A model generated the notes under the pieces. That model did no database searches and was not told where the DNA came from. It saw nothing but the letters and a program-made list of their open reading frames with translations. DNA of 64,000 nucleotides from the NCBI GenBank assembly GCA_023213395.1, contig CM041465.1:47933741-47997740 (forward strand). The letters run 5' to 3'. The position numbers were made by a program, and so were the translations under genes. This stretch comes from Cycas panzhihuaensis. Its lineage: Eukaryota; Cycadophyta. Shown piece by piece: positions 32,424 to 43,557 of this stretch. The stretch's first letter is position 1, and the number at the start of each line of letters is the position of its first letter.

Positions 32424-35400
32424 ACACTATTGCAGCTTTCCACATTAAACTTGTTCAACAAGTTTTTAACATATTTTGACTAAGATAAAACAACAGAATC
32501 ATTGTTTTGTTTAATTTCAATTTTGAGATAATAGTGCAACATTCTAAGATCTATCATTTCAGATACTTTTTCAAATTTCTTTTTGATGAATGCGATTGAG
32601 TCTTTGTCATCCCGTGTGATTAGCATGTCGTCCACATATACTACTATGATGGATGTTAATTCTTGATTAAATCACACATAGAAGCTATGATTTGACTCAC
32701 ACTTGTGGAAGCTATTTTGAATTAGATATGTATCTGGCTTGGCATACCAGGCTCTTGGTGTTTGTTTGAGCCCATATAAAGCCTTTTTTAATTTGCAGAC
32801 CATATTTTCTTGCCCTGTCTTTATGTATCCTTCAGGCTGATACATATACACCACTTCTTGTAGATCTCCATTTAGGAAGGCACTCTTAACATCCATCTGG
32901 TAAATCTTCCATCATTTTTGAGCTGCAATTGCAATTACTGTTCTTACAGTATTCAACATGGCTACTAGTGAGAACGTTTCCTCATAATTGATTCCAGCTG
33001 TTTGTGTGTAGCCTTTTGCTACAAGTCTTGCCTTGTATTTCTCGATTTCGCCATTTGGTTTTTCTTTCGGTTTATATACCCATTCACAGTTTACAATGGG
33101 TTTATCCTTAGGCGGTGTTACCAGATCCCATGTTTCATTTTTATAAATGGCCTTCATTTCTGCATCCATTGCTACTCTCCAGGCTGGAAGGTTGCTTGCT
33201 TCTCTATAAGTATTCGGTTCAATAGTGCAGATTAGAGCTTGCAGTTTCTGAGACCTTATTCGATGTTCAAATACTTCTCCCTTTGTTTCTTCAAAGGTTT
33301 TGAGATACCACTTTGGTAACGTTTTGGAGATTTGTTCATGTGATTTATTTTCTGAATGTAAGTTTGAACCACTAGCTTGTTGAGTATCAGATGGATGAGC
33401 ACTGGAGTCACTTGTTTGTTGCGTATCAGATGATTCCTCATCTGATTCATCACTTTCTGTTATAATACTATCAGATGTGATGTCTGATTTATCTTCTGGC
33501 TGACTTCTCTTTGGACTTTGATCACCAACATTTATGTCTTAATGATTGGCTTCTGTGAGTCTTTTTCTTTCATCAAATATCACATCTCTGCTTACATAAA
33601 GTTTATTTGTCTTTGGATCGAGACAGCGGTATGCCTTTGAATGACTGCTGTACCCAACCATTATACATTCTATGCTTTTGTTGTCTAACTTGGTTCTTTT
33701 CTTGTCGAGAATGTGTACATATGCTTTGCAGCCAAAATTCTTAAGATGACTTACATTCGGTTTGTGACCTGTCCATGCCTCTTCTGGTGTTACCCCTTCC
33801 AGTGATTGAGTTGGACTCCTATTGATCAGGTATACAATTGTGTTTATAGCCTCTGCCCAATATTTCTTTGTGACCTCACTATCATTTAACGTACATTGAG
33901 TCATTTCTATAATTGTTCTATTCATTCTTTTCGCTATCCCGTTTGATTGAGGTGTATACGGAGTTGTGATTTGTCTACGGATTCCATGTATTTTGCAGAA
34001 ATGAATAAATTCATTGGATACAAACTCACCACCTCCATATGAGCGAATTCATTTTATCTTCTTGTTGCTTTCCAGTTCTGCTTCAGCTTTAAATTCTTTA
34101 AAATAATTGAAGGTTTCAGATTTGCTGGACAAAAAGTATGTTATTCTGGAGAAGTCATCTATGAAGGTTAAAAGATACCTTGCTCCATTTGTTGAAATTG
34201 GTGTGAACGGGCCACATAGATTAGTATAAATTAGATCCAGTTTATCTCGTGCGTGCCATGTGTTTTTTGAAAATGGAATCCTGTGTTGTTTTCTCATTAT
34301 ACAACTTTTACATATGAACGAGTTAAATGAAATATCAGGCAAGTCATTCACCATCTTTGTTCCTTTTATTTTTTCTAATCTATCATGTGAAATATGACCA
34401 TACTTCAAATGCCACATTTCCTTAGTATCATTGCTGTTCACAGTAAGTAAATTTACATCATAAGGAGATATCGTGGGTCCTTGATTAGGCAGTACAGGAA
34501 TAGAGAGAAGCTTATAAAGTCTGTTACATTTTTCTCCTTTTGCTATTACAACACCATTCCTTTTCATGTTTAGAATGTAGCAAAGGCCATTCTCATCAAA
34601 TACTGTTCTCAGTTTCTTATCACTTAACTGGGATACTGACAGAAGATTTTTTTTCAGTCCTGGTACAAAGAATACATTGCCTATTCGTTGAATATTTCTA
34701 TCAATTTCTATGGCAATTTGGCCTATTCCCTTTATATGCAAAGGAAAATTATCCCCTAATTCCACAGATTTGTCGAGATCATATGGTTTGATGATTTCAA
34801 ACCATTCTTTAATTCTTGTCATGTGATGTGAGGCTCCTGAATCAACATACCAATTTTCTGAAGCGTTGGCGCTTGATGCTAATGTTGCTATAAATGCTGT
34901 TTCAACCTTTTCTTCTGTAGTGTCTCGCTTTCTGCTATAGTTTCCGGTCACTTGCTTCCCTTTTTGAATTTCGATCATTTCCTGACGACATTGGTACAGA
35001 AAGTGGCCAGTTTGTTTGCAATGGTAGCAAACGTCGAAGGCTCTGTAGTTGTTCGAAAAATGGCTAGGTTTCCCACAATTGAAGCAGACTCTTGCATCAC
35101 GAGGTGGATTAAGGATCGTTCTTCCTCATCCTCTTCCTTCATTCCAACGACCTCTGTAGCTTGTTGTTGTTCTTCCTAGTGTCTTGGGATTATATTGACC
35201 TCTTCCTCGTCCTCCCAAGTGAAGTTTAGTCGCAAGTGCTTCTTCAACCTCTAAATCTTCTTCATATCTCAGATTTCTTTGCTCCTGACTGAGCATATGA
35301 CCTGTAAGAACATCAAGGGTCATAGTAGCAGTTTGCCCTCCTCCAGCTAGCATGTTTACCATGTTATCAAACGACTTCGGTAATTTATTGAGTACAAGAT

Positions 35401-35717
35401 GTATTAATTTAGTGTCGGTTATTTTGTTTCAGGCTGTGAGAAGAGCAATTTTAATATTGTTCAATTTGGCTATGAAGTATGATATAGTTTGACCTTCTTT
35501 CATCTTGAGCTTATAAAGTTCTTCTCTTAGGGCAACAATTTTGGCTTCGTTTCTTTGACTAAACATGGAGGACATTGTTTTCTATACCTCATGAGCACTT
35601 TCAACACCATCCACATAAACTAACAAGGAGTCAGAAATTGAAAGTTTCAGCATAGAAAGAGCAATGTTGTTCCTTTCCTCCCAATTTAGTAGGTCAACTA
35701 TGTCAGAGGGTTGTTTT
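32424..35717 (-). pseudogene. pol: gag-pol of element I (right piece), broken
   Basis: From right to left on the minus strand: Gag (35717-35126: LLNWEERNNIALSMLKLS, DSLLVYVDGVES, EELYKLKMKEGQ, LPKSFDNMVNMLAGGGQ); two zinc knuckles (CFNCGKPSHFSNNY with the last Cys lost, and CYHCKQTGHFLYQC); protease WYVDSGASHHMT (about 34820-34855); pre-integrase and integrase (34978-34049, then 33925-33539), where IYTNLCGPF replaces the usual HTDLCGP so the first catalytic Asp is Asn; RT (33169-32672, [11 protein letters not shown]) and YVDDM near 32625. RT continues across J at 24950. Stops and frameshifts separate the blocks. Confidence 0.9.
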
Positions 35718-36272
35718 TGTGAAAAGGGGCCTAATGGCCTCACAATCCCAAGATCTAGAAGCTAGGTTCACTCTAGTTCTAGAAAGCACAAATGCTAACA
35801 AGTATGATACTCTCAAGATGAAAAACATAAGCAAGACAAAGCATGAAAATGAAGGAGCAAGAAAATGATACCAAATGTGTGGGGTTGGAATTGGTCCAAC
35901 CTCCAAATGAATAAACAGTTTGATTAGCAAACTGACAGCATAATAATACAACTCCAACTCTATATGAGAACAATGAGGAGAGGTCTCATTATATAGAGTG
36001 AAATGAGAGACCTAAGGCATTGGATGTTTGACAAGTGTCAAACATCCAAGGTACATGCCTTGCATGTAGGACATGTGTCCTTTTGGGGCTTTCAAGTGAG
36101 CAAAAGTGCATGGGGGTCCATTTGACCCTTTATGGACAACGTTGTATCACTAGAAAGAATGTGGGTGTGCACTTTATCACTTAAGTGATAAGTCACTCCT
36201 AAAGTACAAAAGTACAAATATTACATAAAAAATAAAGTACATAATCTTAACATGTAAACATAAGGTTTAACA
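35718..36272 (-). repeat. LTR of fragment K, 555 bp
   Basis: On the plus strand it runs TGTGAAAAGGGGCC to GGTTTAACA. The inverted repeat is at 36020-36049 and the palindrome core at 36174-36191. Confidence 0.92.
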
Positions 36273-37172
36273 TGTAGTGCACTCAAAAAGTAACGAAAAA
36301 CAAGGTTTATTAATGAAAAAATGACTTTTAAATAATATAAAGTAACAACCTTTAGAAATAAGAAATGAAAAAAGGAATATTCAGAGAAATATTCTTAAAA
36401 GTATAACATAAGGTTCAAAAATCAAAAGTTTGATTTGAATTTTTCAAAAAAAAAGTCGTTCATGGCAGCGTGACTTGGGTGGCTCCCGTGGACACGCAAA
36501 TGATGAGTGCAGCGTGTAGAGACCTCTGTTTGTGCTGAAAATTCAGGAGGAGGGGTGCCCAAGTGGTATCTAACTCCCTCTAAAATCTCAAGGCTTTTCG
36601 TCAAGTGTGCAGAGCGCTGCAAGTAATTGAAGTTATGGCTGGTTACACATCCTTGAGAAAGGAAAACTAGAGCCGTACGGCTGTTCGGGGTTTTAAACCC
36701 TCGTATTAATCACTAAAACTCTTCCCTTAAGTCTGCTACAACTGCGTGCAGGGTCAGTATGTGGACAACCAACTTGATATGAGAAAAAAGAGTGGAAAAC
36801 AATAATTTTTTGTGCTTTTTGAGTGGGGTTTCAAGGGTGAAAATGCCCAGAAATTGATCCACAGCCTGCAAGGGGTCTCAAACTTCAAGTAAATTCAGTC
36901 TTAGACATTCAAATGGTTGGAGAATAGCTCAGCACCCAAATGTGAGAAAAAAATTAGCTAACAAATGCAGATTTTAGTAGGAAAATTACAAAAAACGTGA
37001 GTAACTTGCCCAGATTTGAGGAACAACTGATACAAATTGATTGCAAAACAGTTATGAGCCTCAAAAAATGTTTACAAAGCTAATTTGTAGTCACAAAGTA
37101 ATCTAATATCTCAGATCTGCCTCTTATCTCTGAAAAAAGCACTATTTTTTCAAAAATAGTGTTTTTTCTTTA
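35718..37172 (-). mobile_element. family 1 fragment K: one LTR joined to leader sequence
   Basis: A 555 bp family 1 LTR (35718-36272) in minus orientation is followed not by a polypurine tract but by leader-type sequence (36273 to about 37172) that matches the J leader near 36816-36880. Gag-pol, PBS and a second LTR are missing. The bases flanking the LTR (GTTTT and TGTAG) do not form a TSD. It interrupts the gag of I, with loss of about 30 Gag codons. The right boundary is approximate. Confidence 0.75.
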
Positions 37173-37760
37173 ATTTTCAGTTAAGTTATCATTCTCAGGC
37201 AAGGAACCAATAAAGGAGGCCATGATTAATCACAGATTTTGATTTTTGACAGGTTTGAACAATTTGCGGATGGGCTGTCTGATTTTTCTTGTGGAACCGA
37301 AAGTGTACGGATGGGAAAAAACAATATGCCAATTGATAGAATTTGAAAATGGGTATCCGGATTTGTAATTATTTTTCTGAAACTCTCTTAGGTGTGAGAG
37401 AAACGACACTGCCAATGTGCAAACCAACGCCCCTAGGGATTTGAGGAAAATGATGAAAAAACCTTCAAAACTGGCAAACAACTCAACGAAATATGATCCA
37501 ATCTCTTCGATTTACAGTGAGAGAGAGTTTAGATACTTGATACCCAAGTTTCAAGCTAGATTTTCGAGAAGATTTGAAGTAGAAAGCCTTCAAACCCGTG
37601 TGCCTATAAATCTGGCCAAAAGTCCCTTGAAATGGCTTCAAATGACATCGGTCCTGAAGAGAAAAATGCCGAGGGGACTTCAATGTATGATTTGGGTAAG
37701 TTTTGTGAAATTCTGACAACTTTGATTTTTTGGCGTCTGTACAATTCTGTACTCCATTCG
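37173..37760 (-). pseudogene. gag: gag start and leader of element I, truncated
   Basis: On the minus strand ATG at 37223 opens MASFIGSLPENDNLTEN, the family 2 Gag start, then meets fragment K. To its right 37224-37760 is a family 2 leader that matches the leader of F in the opposite orientation (AATCAAAGTTGTCAGAATT segment). It includes GTAC motifs at 37304, 37739 and 37749 and stops at the F LTR; the PBS and 5' LTR of I are missing. Confidence 0.82.
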
Positions 37761-37962
37761 TGTAAAAGGTAATGTTTTACATTAGATCATAATATTTAAT
37801 GTAAGGGTCTTGTACCTCTTCCCCCTTCTCTCTTAATTTGACAAGTGGCATCATGCCGTTGAGCGGTTGCCATTTGTACCTACTTTGTACTTGTATATAT
37901 ATGTAATGGATCATCAATAAGTGACATAGAGTGAATTCATTCTTCATCGAAGATTTGTTACA
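37761..37962 (+). repeat. 5' LTR of element F, 202 bp
   Basis: It runs TGTAAAAGGTAATG to GATTTGTTACA and contains TATATATATG near 37896. TGGTATCAGAGCAGG (PBS) follows at 37963-37977. Confidence 0.95.
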
Positions 37963-37977
37963 TGGTATCAGAGCAGG
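37963..37977 (+). promoter_or_regulatory. primer binding site of element F
   Basis: TGGTATCAGAGCAGG abuts the LTR, matching the 3' end complement of plant initiator tRNA-Met. Confidence 0.92.
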
Positions 37978-38122
37978 GTCTTAGGTCCTCCTGCCTGTGA
38001 GAAAACAAATCAGGGCTTCATTTAAAGAGAAGAGGAAGATTGAAGACAAATTATTGACAAAGGATCATGTCACTTGAAGATAAATTTGTCCAGACTAATT
38101 CGAAGGAGATTCATATTGATTT

Positions 38123-38156
38123 GTACGCACTTGTACGAACCTGTACGGACCTGTAC
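38123..38156. repeat. PBS-proximal GTAC ladder in the leader of F
   Basis: Four GTAC tetramers start at 38123, 38133, 38143 and 38153, exactly 10 bp apart, within units of the form YTGTACGNAC. Equivalent ladders are in H, D, L and I at a similar distance after the PBS. Confidence 0.85.
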
Positions 38157-38585
38157 AAACGTTAAAAATCAAAGTTGTCAGAATTGGACGAAACTCACCC
38201 AGATTGTAGATCGGGGCCTCCTCTGCATTTTTCCTTTCTGCATCGACATCGTTTGAAGCCGTTTTGACCAAGTTTTAGGCAAATTTCAGGGTGCGCAGGT
38301 TTGGAGCCTTCTTTCAGTCTGTTTTCTTAAAAATCTCATCGAAATCTCTGTTACAAAGTGTCTAAACCCTTCCTTATCGGTAGACGAAGATTTTGAGTGG
38401 TCTGTTGCAAAAATTTACATTAATTTTTTTTAATTTTTTCTCAAAAATCTCAAAAACCCTTGGGCGCGGGTTTGAATCATTTTGGAGTTGTTTCTCTTAG
38501 ATTTGAAGGCTGATTAGAAAACTAATAGTAGTTTGGGATACCCATTTGGGAGACCTTTCTTTTAAGGCCACCTTCGTGTCCATTT

Positions 38586-38641
38586 GTACAGTTTGAGTTC
38601 CGTACGGAAATCCGTACTATAGACCGTACAACAGTCCGTAC
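38586..38641. repeat. gag-proximal GTAC ladder in the leader of F
   Basis: GTAC tetramers start at 38586, 38602, 38614, 38626 and 38638; the last four are exactly 12 bp apart, in the context CCGTAC. The ladder ends 43 nt before the gag ATG at 38685. Confidence 0.85.
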
Positions 38642-38684
38642 AATCCTTTAAACATAGTTTTTTTGCATTTATTTAATTGTTTCA

Positions 38685-39580
38685 ATGGCCTCCTCTGTTG
38701 CTTCGTTGCCTGAAAATGATAAACTCATAGAAATGAATTTCAGCATTTGGAAAATTAAAATTGAAGGGTTGTTGAGAGCAAAACACACTTGGAAAATCAC
38801 TAATGGGGATGAAAAACAACCTACTGATGCAACAACCTTGACTAGTTGAGAGGAGAGAAATAATGTTGTTGTTTTTGTTCTTAAACTCTCAATTTTTGAC
38901 TCATTGTTAGTCTATGTGGATGGCCTGGAAAATGCAAATGAAATTTGGCAAATTATGATTTCAATGTTTAGCAGAAAAAATGAAGCAAGAATTCTGGCAT
39001 TAAGAGAGGAGCTCTATAAATTAAAAATGAGAGAATGTCAAACTATATTAGAGTTTTTAACCAAGTTAACTAGCATCAAAACAACCCTTCTCACAACAGG
39101 AGACAAATTAACAGACATAGAATTGATACACCTAGTGGTTAACAAACTTCCGAAGTCTTTCGATAACATGGTGAATATGTTGACGGGAGAAGGACATACA
39201 ACCACAATGTCATTTGATGCTTTGACAGGGCATATGTATAGTCATGAACAAAGAAATCAAAGATATGAAGAAGATTAAGAAATTGAAGAAGTCCTTATTT
39301 CTAAACTTCAGTTAGAAGGCAGAGGAAGAGGACAGCTTAATTTTAGATCAAGAGGAAGAACACCAGTAGACCACAGGGGGTGTTGGACAGAAGGAAGAGG
39401 ACGAGGAAGAATGACTAGCAATCCACCTCGAAATGCCAGAGTATGTTTTAATTGTGGAAAACCAGGCCACTTTTCGAGTAATTGTAGAGCTTTTGATGTT
39501 TGTTATCACTGTGGACAAACAGGTCACTGCCCCTATCAATGCTACCAGAGACGTGCAGAATCACAAAAAGGGAAACAACA
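38685..39580 (+). pseudogene. gag: gag of element F, nearly intact
   Basis: It begins MASSVASLPENDKLIEMNFS and reads through with a TGA at about 38848 (LTS-stop-EERNN, usually Trp) and a TAA at about 39277. It holds LLVYVDGLENANEIW, EELYKLKMRE and LPKSFDNMVNMLTGEGH. Two intact zinc knuckles follow, CFNCGKPGHFSSNC and CYHCGQTGHCPYQC (about 39443-39545), typical of family 2. Confidence 0.88.
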
Positions 39581-39599
39581 GGTATTCGGAAATTATAGC

Positions 39600-42500
39600 A
39601 AAGAAAACGACACAACAGAAGAAGAAGTTGAAACAGCTTTCATTGTAGCTTTGGTAGCTAGTGCAAGTGCAACAGAAAACTGGTATATAGACTCAGGCGC
39701 TCACATCATATGACAGGGGTCAAAGAATGGTTTGAAATCATCAAACCTTATGAGTGCAATACATCTGTCGAGCTAGGAGACAATTTTCCCTTACACATAA
39801 AGGGAATAGGACAAATTGCCATACTCATTGATGGAAAAATTCAACGTATAGGCAATGTCTTCTTTGTTCTTGGAATCAAAAAGAATCTGTTGTCAGTATC
39901 ACAATTGAGTGATAAAAAGTTAAGAATGATATTTGATGAACATGGATACTGTTATATCCTTGATATGAGAAGGAATGGGATAGTGATATCTAAAGGAGAA
40001 AAATGCAGTAGGCTGTACAAACTTCTTTCAACTCCTGTAATGCTTGATAAAGGCCCCACCAAAATGATCTCTGATGTGAAGGCTCTTGCTGTAAACATCA
40101 CTGATAATAATGAAATTTGGCATTTGAAGTATGGTCATATCTCTCATGATAGGTTAGAAAGATTAAAGAAATATAACATGGTAAATGGCCTGCCAGATAT
40201 TTCATTTAATCACTTTGTATGTAAAAGTTGCATGATATTTCATTTAATCACTTTTCAAAGAGCACATGGCGCGCACAGCACATATTGGAATTAATACACA
40301 CTGATCTGTGTGGTCCGTACACGCCGTTCTCAACAAATGGATCAAGGTATTTCTTGACCTTTATTGATGATGTTTCCAGAAAAACCTGGGTGTATTTTCT
40401 GTCTAGTAAATCAGAAACGTTTGAATACTTCAAAGAATTTAAAGCTGCAAGTGAGTTGGAAAGCGGTCAAAGAATTAAATATGTCCACTCCGATAGAGGT
40501 GGAGAATTTATGTCCAATGATTTCCTTCACTTTTGCAAAATACATGGAGTTCAAAAATAGTTCACAACTCCCTGTACACCTCAATCCAATGGGGTTGCAG
40601 AAAGAATGAACAAGACAATTGTAGAAATGGCTCGTTGCATGTTAAATAATAGAGATTTAGCAAAGAAATATTGGGCAGAAGTTGTACATACAGCTGTGTA
40701 TTTGATCAATAGAAGCCCTACTCAGTCCCTAGGCAACATAACGCCAGAAGAAGCCTGGACAAGACACAAACCTAATGTAAGCCATTTGAAAATGTTTGGC
40801 TACAAGGCTTATGTTCATATTCTAGATAAGAAAAGAGCCAAATTAGACAATAAAAGCATAGAATGCATAATGGTTGAATACATCAACCATTCAAAGGCTT
40901 ACAGATGCATAGATCCAAAAACAGATAAACTTTATGTCAGCAGGGATGTAGTTTTTGATGAGAAAAAGAAAAATGTTGATACGATTGTATAAATTGATGA
41001 AGACAATTTCAATAAATATCCTAACCAGTTGGAAGACAAGTCAGATATAACTTCGGAAAGAATTGAGACTGAGGATGATTCTTCAGAAAATAGCCTTCTA
41101 GATAAGCAACTAACCAGCAGTTGCAACCTCCAATCAGATAGCAGCTCTAACTCCAGAGATGAAGAAGACAAATCATTACAAGAATGCACCTCAAAAAGAG
41201 TACCAAGGTGGTATCTTAAAACTCTTGAAGAAACAAAGGGAGAAATTTTTGAATATCGAACAAGATCACAAAAACCCTAGGCATTGATTTGTTCCGTTGA
41301 ACCAAATTCTTATAAAGAAGCAAGTAGCTCTCAAAATTGGAGAGCGGCGATAGATGCTAAAATTGAAGCTATACAAAGGAACAAAACATGGGACTTAGTC
41401 CCAATTCCTAAAGATAAACCCATTGTAAATTGCAAATGGGTATATAAAATAAAAGAGAAGCCAAATGGAGAAGTAGAGAAATACAAGGCCAGACTGGTAG
41501 CAAAAGGCTACACACAGACAACAGGAATCGACTACGAAGAAACATTATCATCGGTAGCAAAATTGAACACAGTAAGAACAATGATTGCTCTTGCTACTCA
41601 AAAAGGTTGGGAAATTTATTAAATGGACGTCAAAAGTGCATTCCTGAATGGAGACTTACAAGAAGAGGTGTACATGCATCAACCAGAAGGATACATTAAG
41701 CCAGGACAAGAAAATATGGTTTGCAAATTTAAGAAGGCATTGTATGGACTTAAACAAGCATCGAGAGCCTGGTATGCTAAATTGGACTCATGTTTAATCG
41801 AAAATGGTTTCCATCGATGTGAATTAGATCATAGCTTGTATGTAAAAGGTAATTTAGGATTAATCTCCAGGATCAATCTCCATTGTTGTAGTATATGTGG
41901 ATGACATGCTGATTACTAGAGATGACAAAAATTCAATAGCATTCATTAAAAGCAAGTTTGAAAAGGTCTTTGAAATGATAGATTTAGGAATGCTGCATTA
42001 TTACCTTGGAATAGAAATAGAACAAAACAATTCTTCTATTACTCTTTCACAAACAAGGTATATCAAGAACTTGCTAAACAAGTTTAGAATGGAAAGTTGT
42101 AATAATGTCAGCACACCAATGGAAACATGGTTAGTATTGAATACAGAACATGAAGCAACTTCAGTCGATGCAACTCAATACAGACAATTGGTTGGAAGCT
42201 TGATCTATCTCACAGCCACACGACCAGATATTTCATATGATGTAGGATTAATTTCCAGATTCATGGAAAATCCCAAAATTCCACATTGAAATGCTGCAAA
42301 AAGGATCTTGCGATATTTAAAAGGAACGATGGATCTTGGCTTGAAATATGATAAAGAAAACAATACACAATTAACAGGTTTTTGTGATCAGACTGGGCTG
42401 GAGACAGAATAGATAGAAAGTCAACATCAGGATATTGCTTCTTCCTCTAAAAATCCTTGATCTCCTGGAGCAGTAAAAGGCAGTCTACAGTTGCATTGTC

Positions 42501-42834
42501 TTTAACAAAAGCAGAATATAAGTCAGCAGTCAACGCAGTATGCGAAGGAATATGGATTAGACAACTCTTGAATGAACTAGGAGAAGAGCAAACAATGTCT
42601 ACTCGAATATTTTGTGATAACCAAAGCACCATAAAAATGACAAAAAATCCTATATTACATGCTAGAACAAAGCATATAGAGGTACATCATCATTTTATCA
42701 GGGCAAAAGTACAGAATAGGAAAATTGAACTCCAACATTGTCCATTAGAGGATCAAACTGCTGATGTACTTACTAAATCTCTTAGAAGAGAGAAATTCAT
42801 TATGTTCAGAAATCTATTGGACGAAGATAGGTAA
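39600..42834 (+). pseudogene. pol: pol of element F: protease, integrase, RT, RNase H
   Basis: The protease site reads WYIDSGA and then shifts frame because one T of the DSGAS codons is missing (about 39700). The pre-integrase and integrase (39710-40992) keep HTDLCGPY, HSDRGGEF and NGVAERMN, with a stop at 40558 and a 21 bp duplication at 40234-40254 replacing the zinc-finger-side segment. RT (41284-42289) keeps [11 protein letters not shown] after a TAA at 41620 and YVDDM near 41896-41912. RNase H ends at the stop 42832-42834, close to the polypurine tract (42841-42849). With only about five lesions it is the best preserved pol here. Confidence 0.9.
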
Positions 42835-42849
42835 AACATTAAGAGGGGG

Positions 42850-43051
42850 TGTAAAAGGTAATGTTTTACCTTAGATCACAATATTTAATGTAAGGGTCTT
42901 GTACCTCTTCCCCCTTCTCTCTTAATTTGACAAGTGGCATCATGCCGTTGAGCGGTTGCCATTTGTACCTACCTTGTACTTGTATATATATGTAATGGAT
43001 CATCAATAAGTGACATAGAGTGAATTCATTCTTCATCGAAGATTTTTTACA
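42850..43051 (+). repeat. 3' LTR of element F, 202 bp
   Basis: It runs TGTAAAAGGTAATG to GATTTTTTACA after the polypurine tract AAGAGGGGG. Confidence 0.95.
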
Positions 43052-43557
43052 GGGCGCCCACTGTAAAACTATGTTTTTCCGCTCAATGATAAAGAATTTG
43101 GGTTTGAGCCTTTGGAACAGATTGATCTCTTTGCCAAGATGAATCTACCCACCAAATTTCATTTGATTTTGAGCACTTTCAAAAATTGCGTTCGTACATG
43201 TTCGTACTGCACCGTACTGCTATTAATGCGGTTGCACTGCATTATTTTCTCCTTAATTAAACTAAAGACATTTCCTTCAAATTGAATTTTTCAAATTATC
43301 TTTTGTCAGGATTAAAATTTAGGTAGGCTTATATTTGCAAACTTGCTCCGATACCATGTTAGAAAACTCAATGAATTTGAGAAGACAATACTTCAATGCA
43401 TTAATGAGGGGAGAGAAACTCTCATATAAATACATCATGCGTACATAAAGAACCCAATGCATGTGGCTAAGTGTCAATAATATATTAAAGAGGGGTTGAA
43501 TACATAACCCTCAACTTTACCTTAAAATACAAAAGATAGAACATTATTTCTCTAACA
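43052..43557 (-). mobile_element. 5' end of family 2 element L: LTR, PBS, partial leader
   Basis: On the minus strand: LTR 43557-43357 (201 bp, TGTTAGAGAAATAATG to TTTCTAACA), PBS TGGTATCGGAGCAAG (43356-43342), then about 290 nt of leader matching the leader of D (CCACTG, GGTTTGAGCC-TTTGGA-CAGATTGAT). GTAC motifs are at 43194, 43204 and 43214. No gag of L is visible; F follows on the left. Confidence 0.82.

Larger units (their letters stand above)
37761..43051 (+). mobile_element. Ty1/copia element F (family 2), complete structure, inactive
   Basis: It has LTRs 37761-37962 and 42850-43051 (202 bp each, about four differences by eye), PBS, leader, gag, pol and polypurine tract, and is the youngest-looking copy here. 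The flanks ATTCG and GGGCG do not make a TSD, and the two sides come from different leaders (I and L). Confidence 0.95.

Noticed and set aside
35713-36277. TSD for the K LTR
   Set aside because: GTTTT and TGTAG do not match.
37417-37716. 99-codon plus-strand ORF and 78-codon minus-strand ORF
   Set aside because: They lie in the leader of I, which is homologous to the non-coding leader of F.
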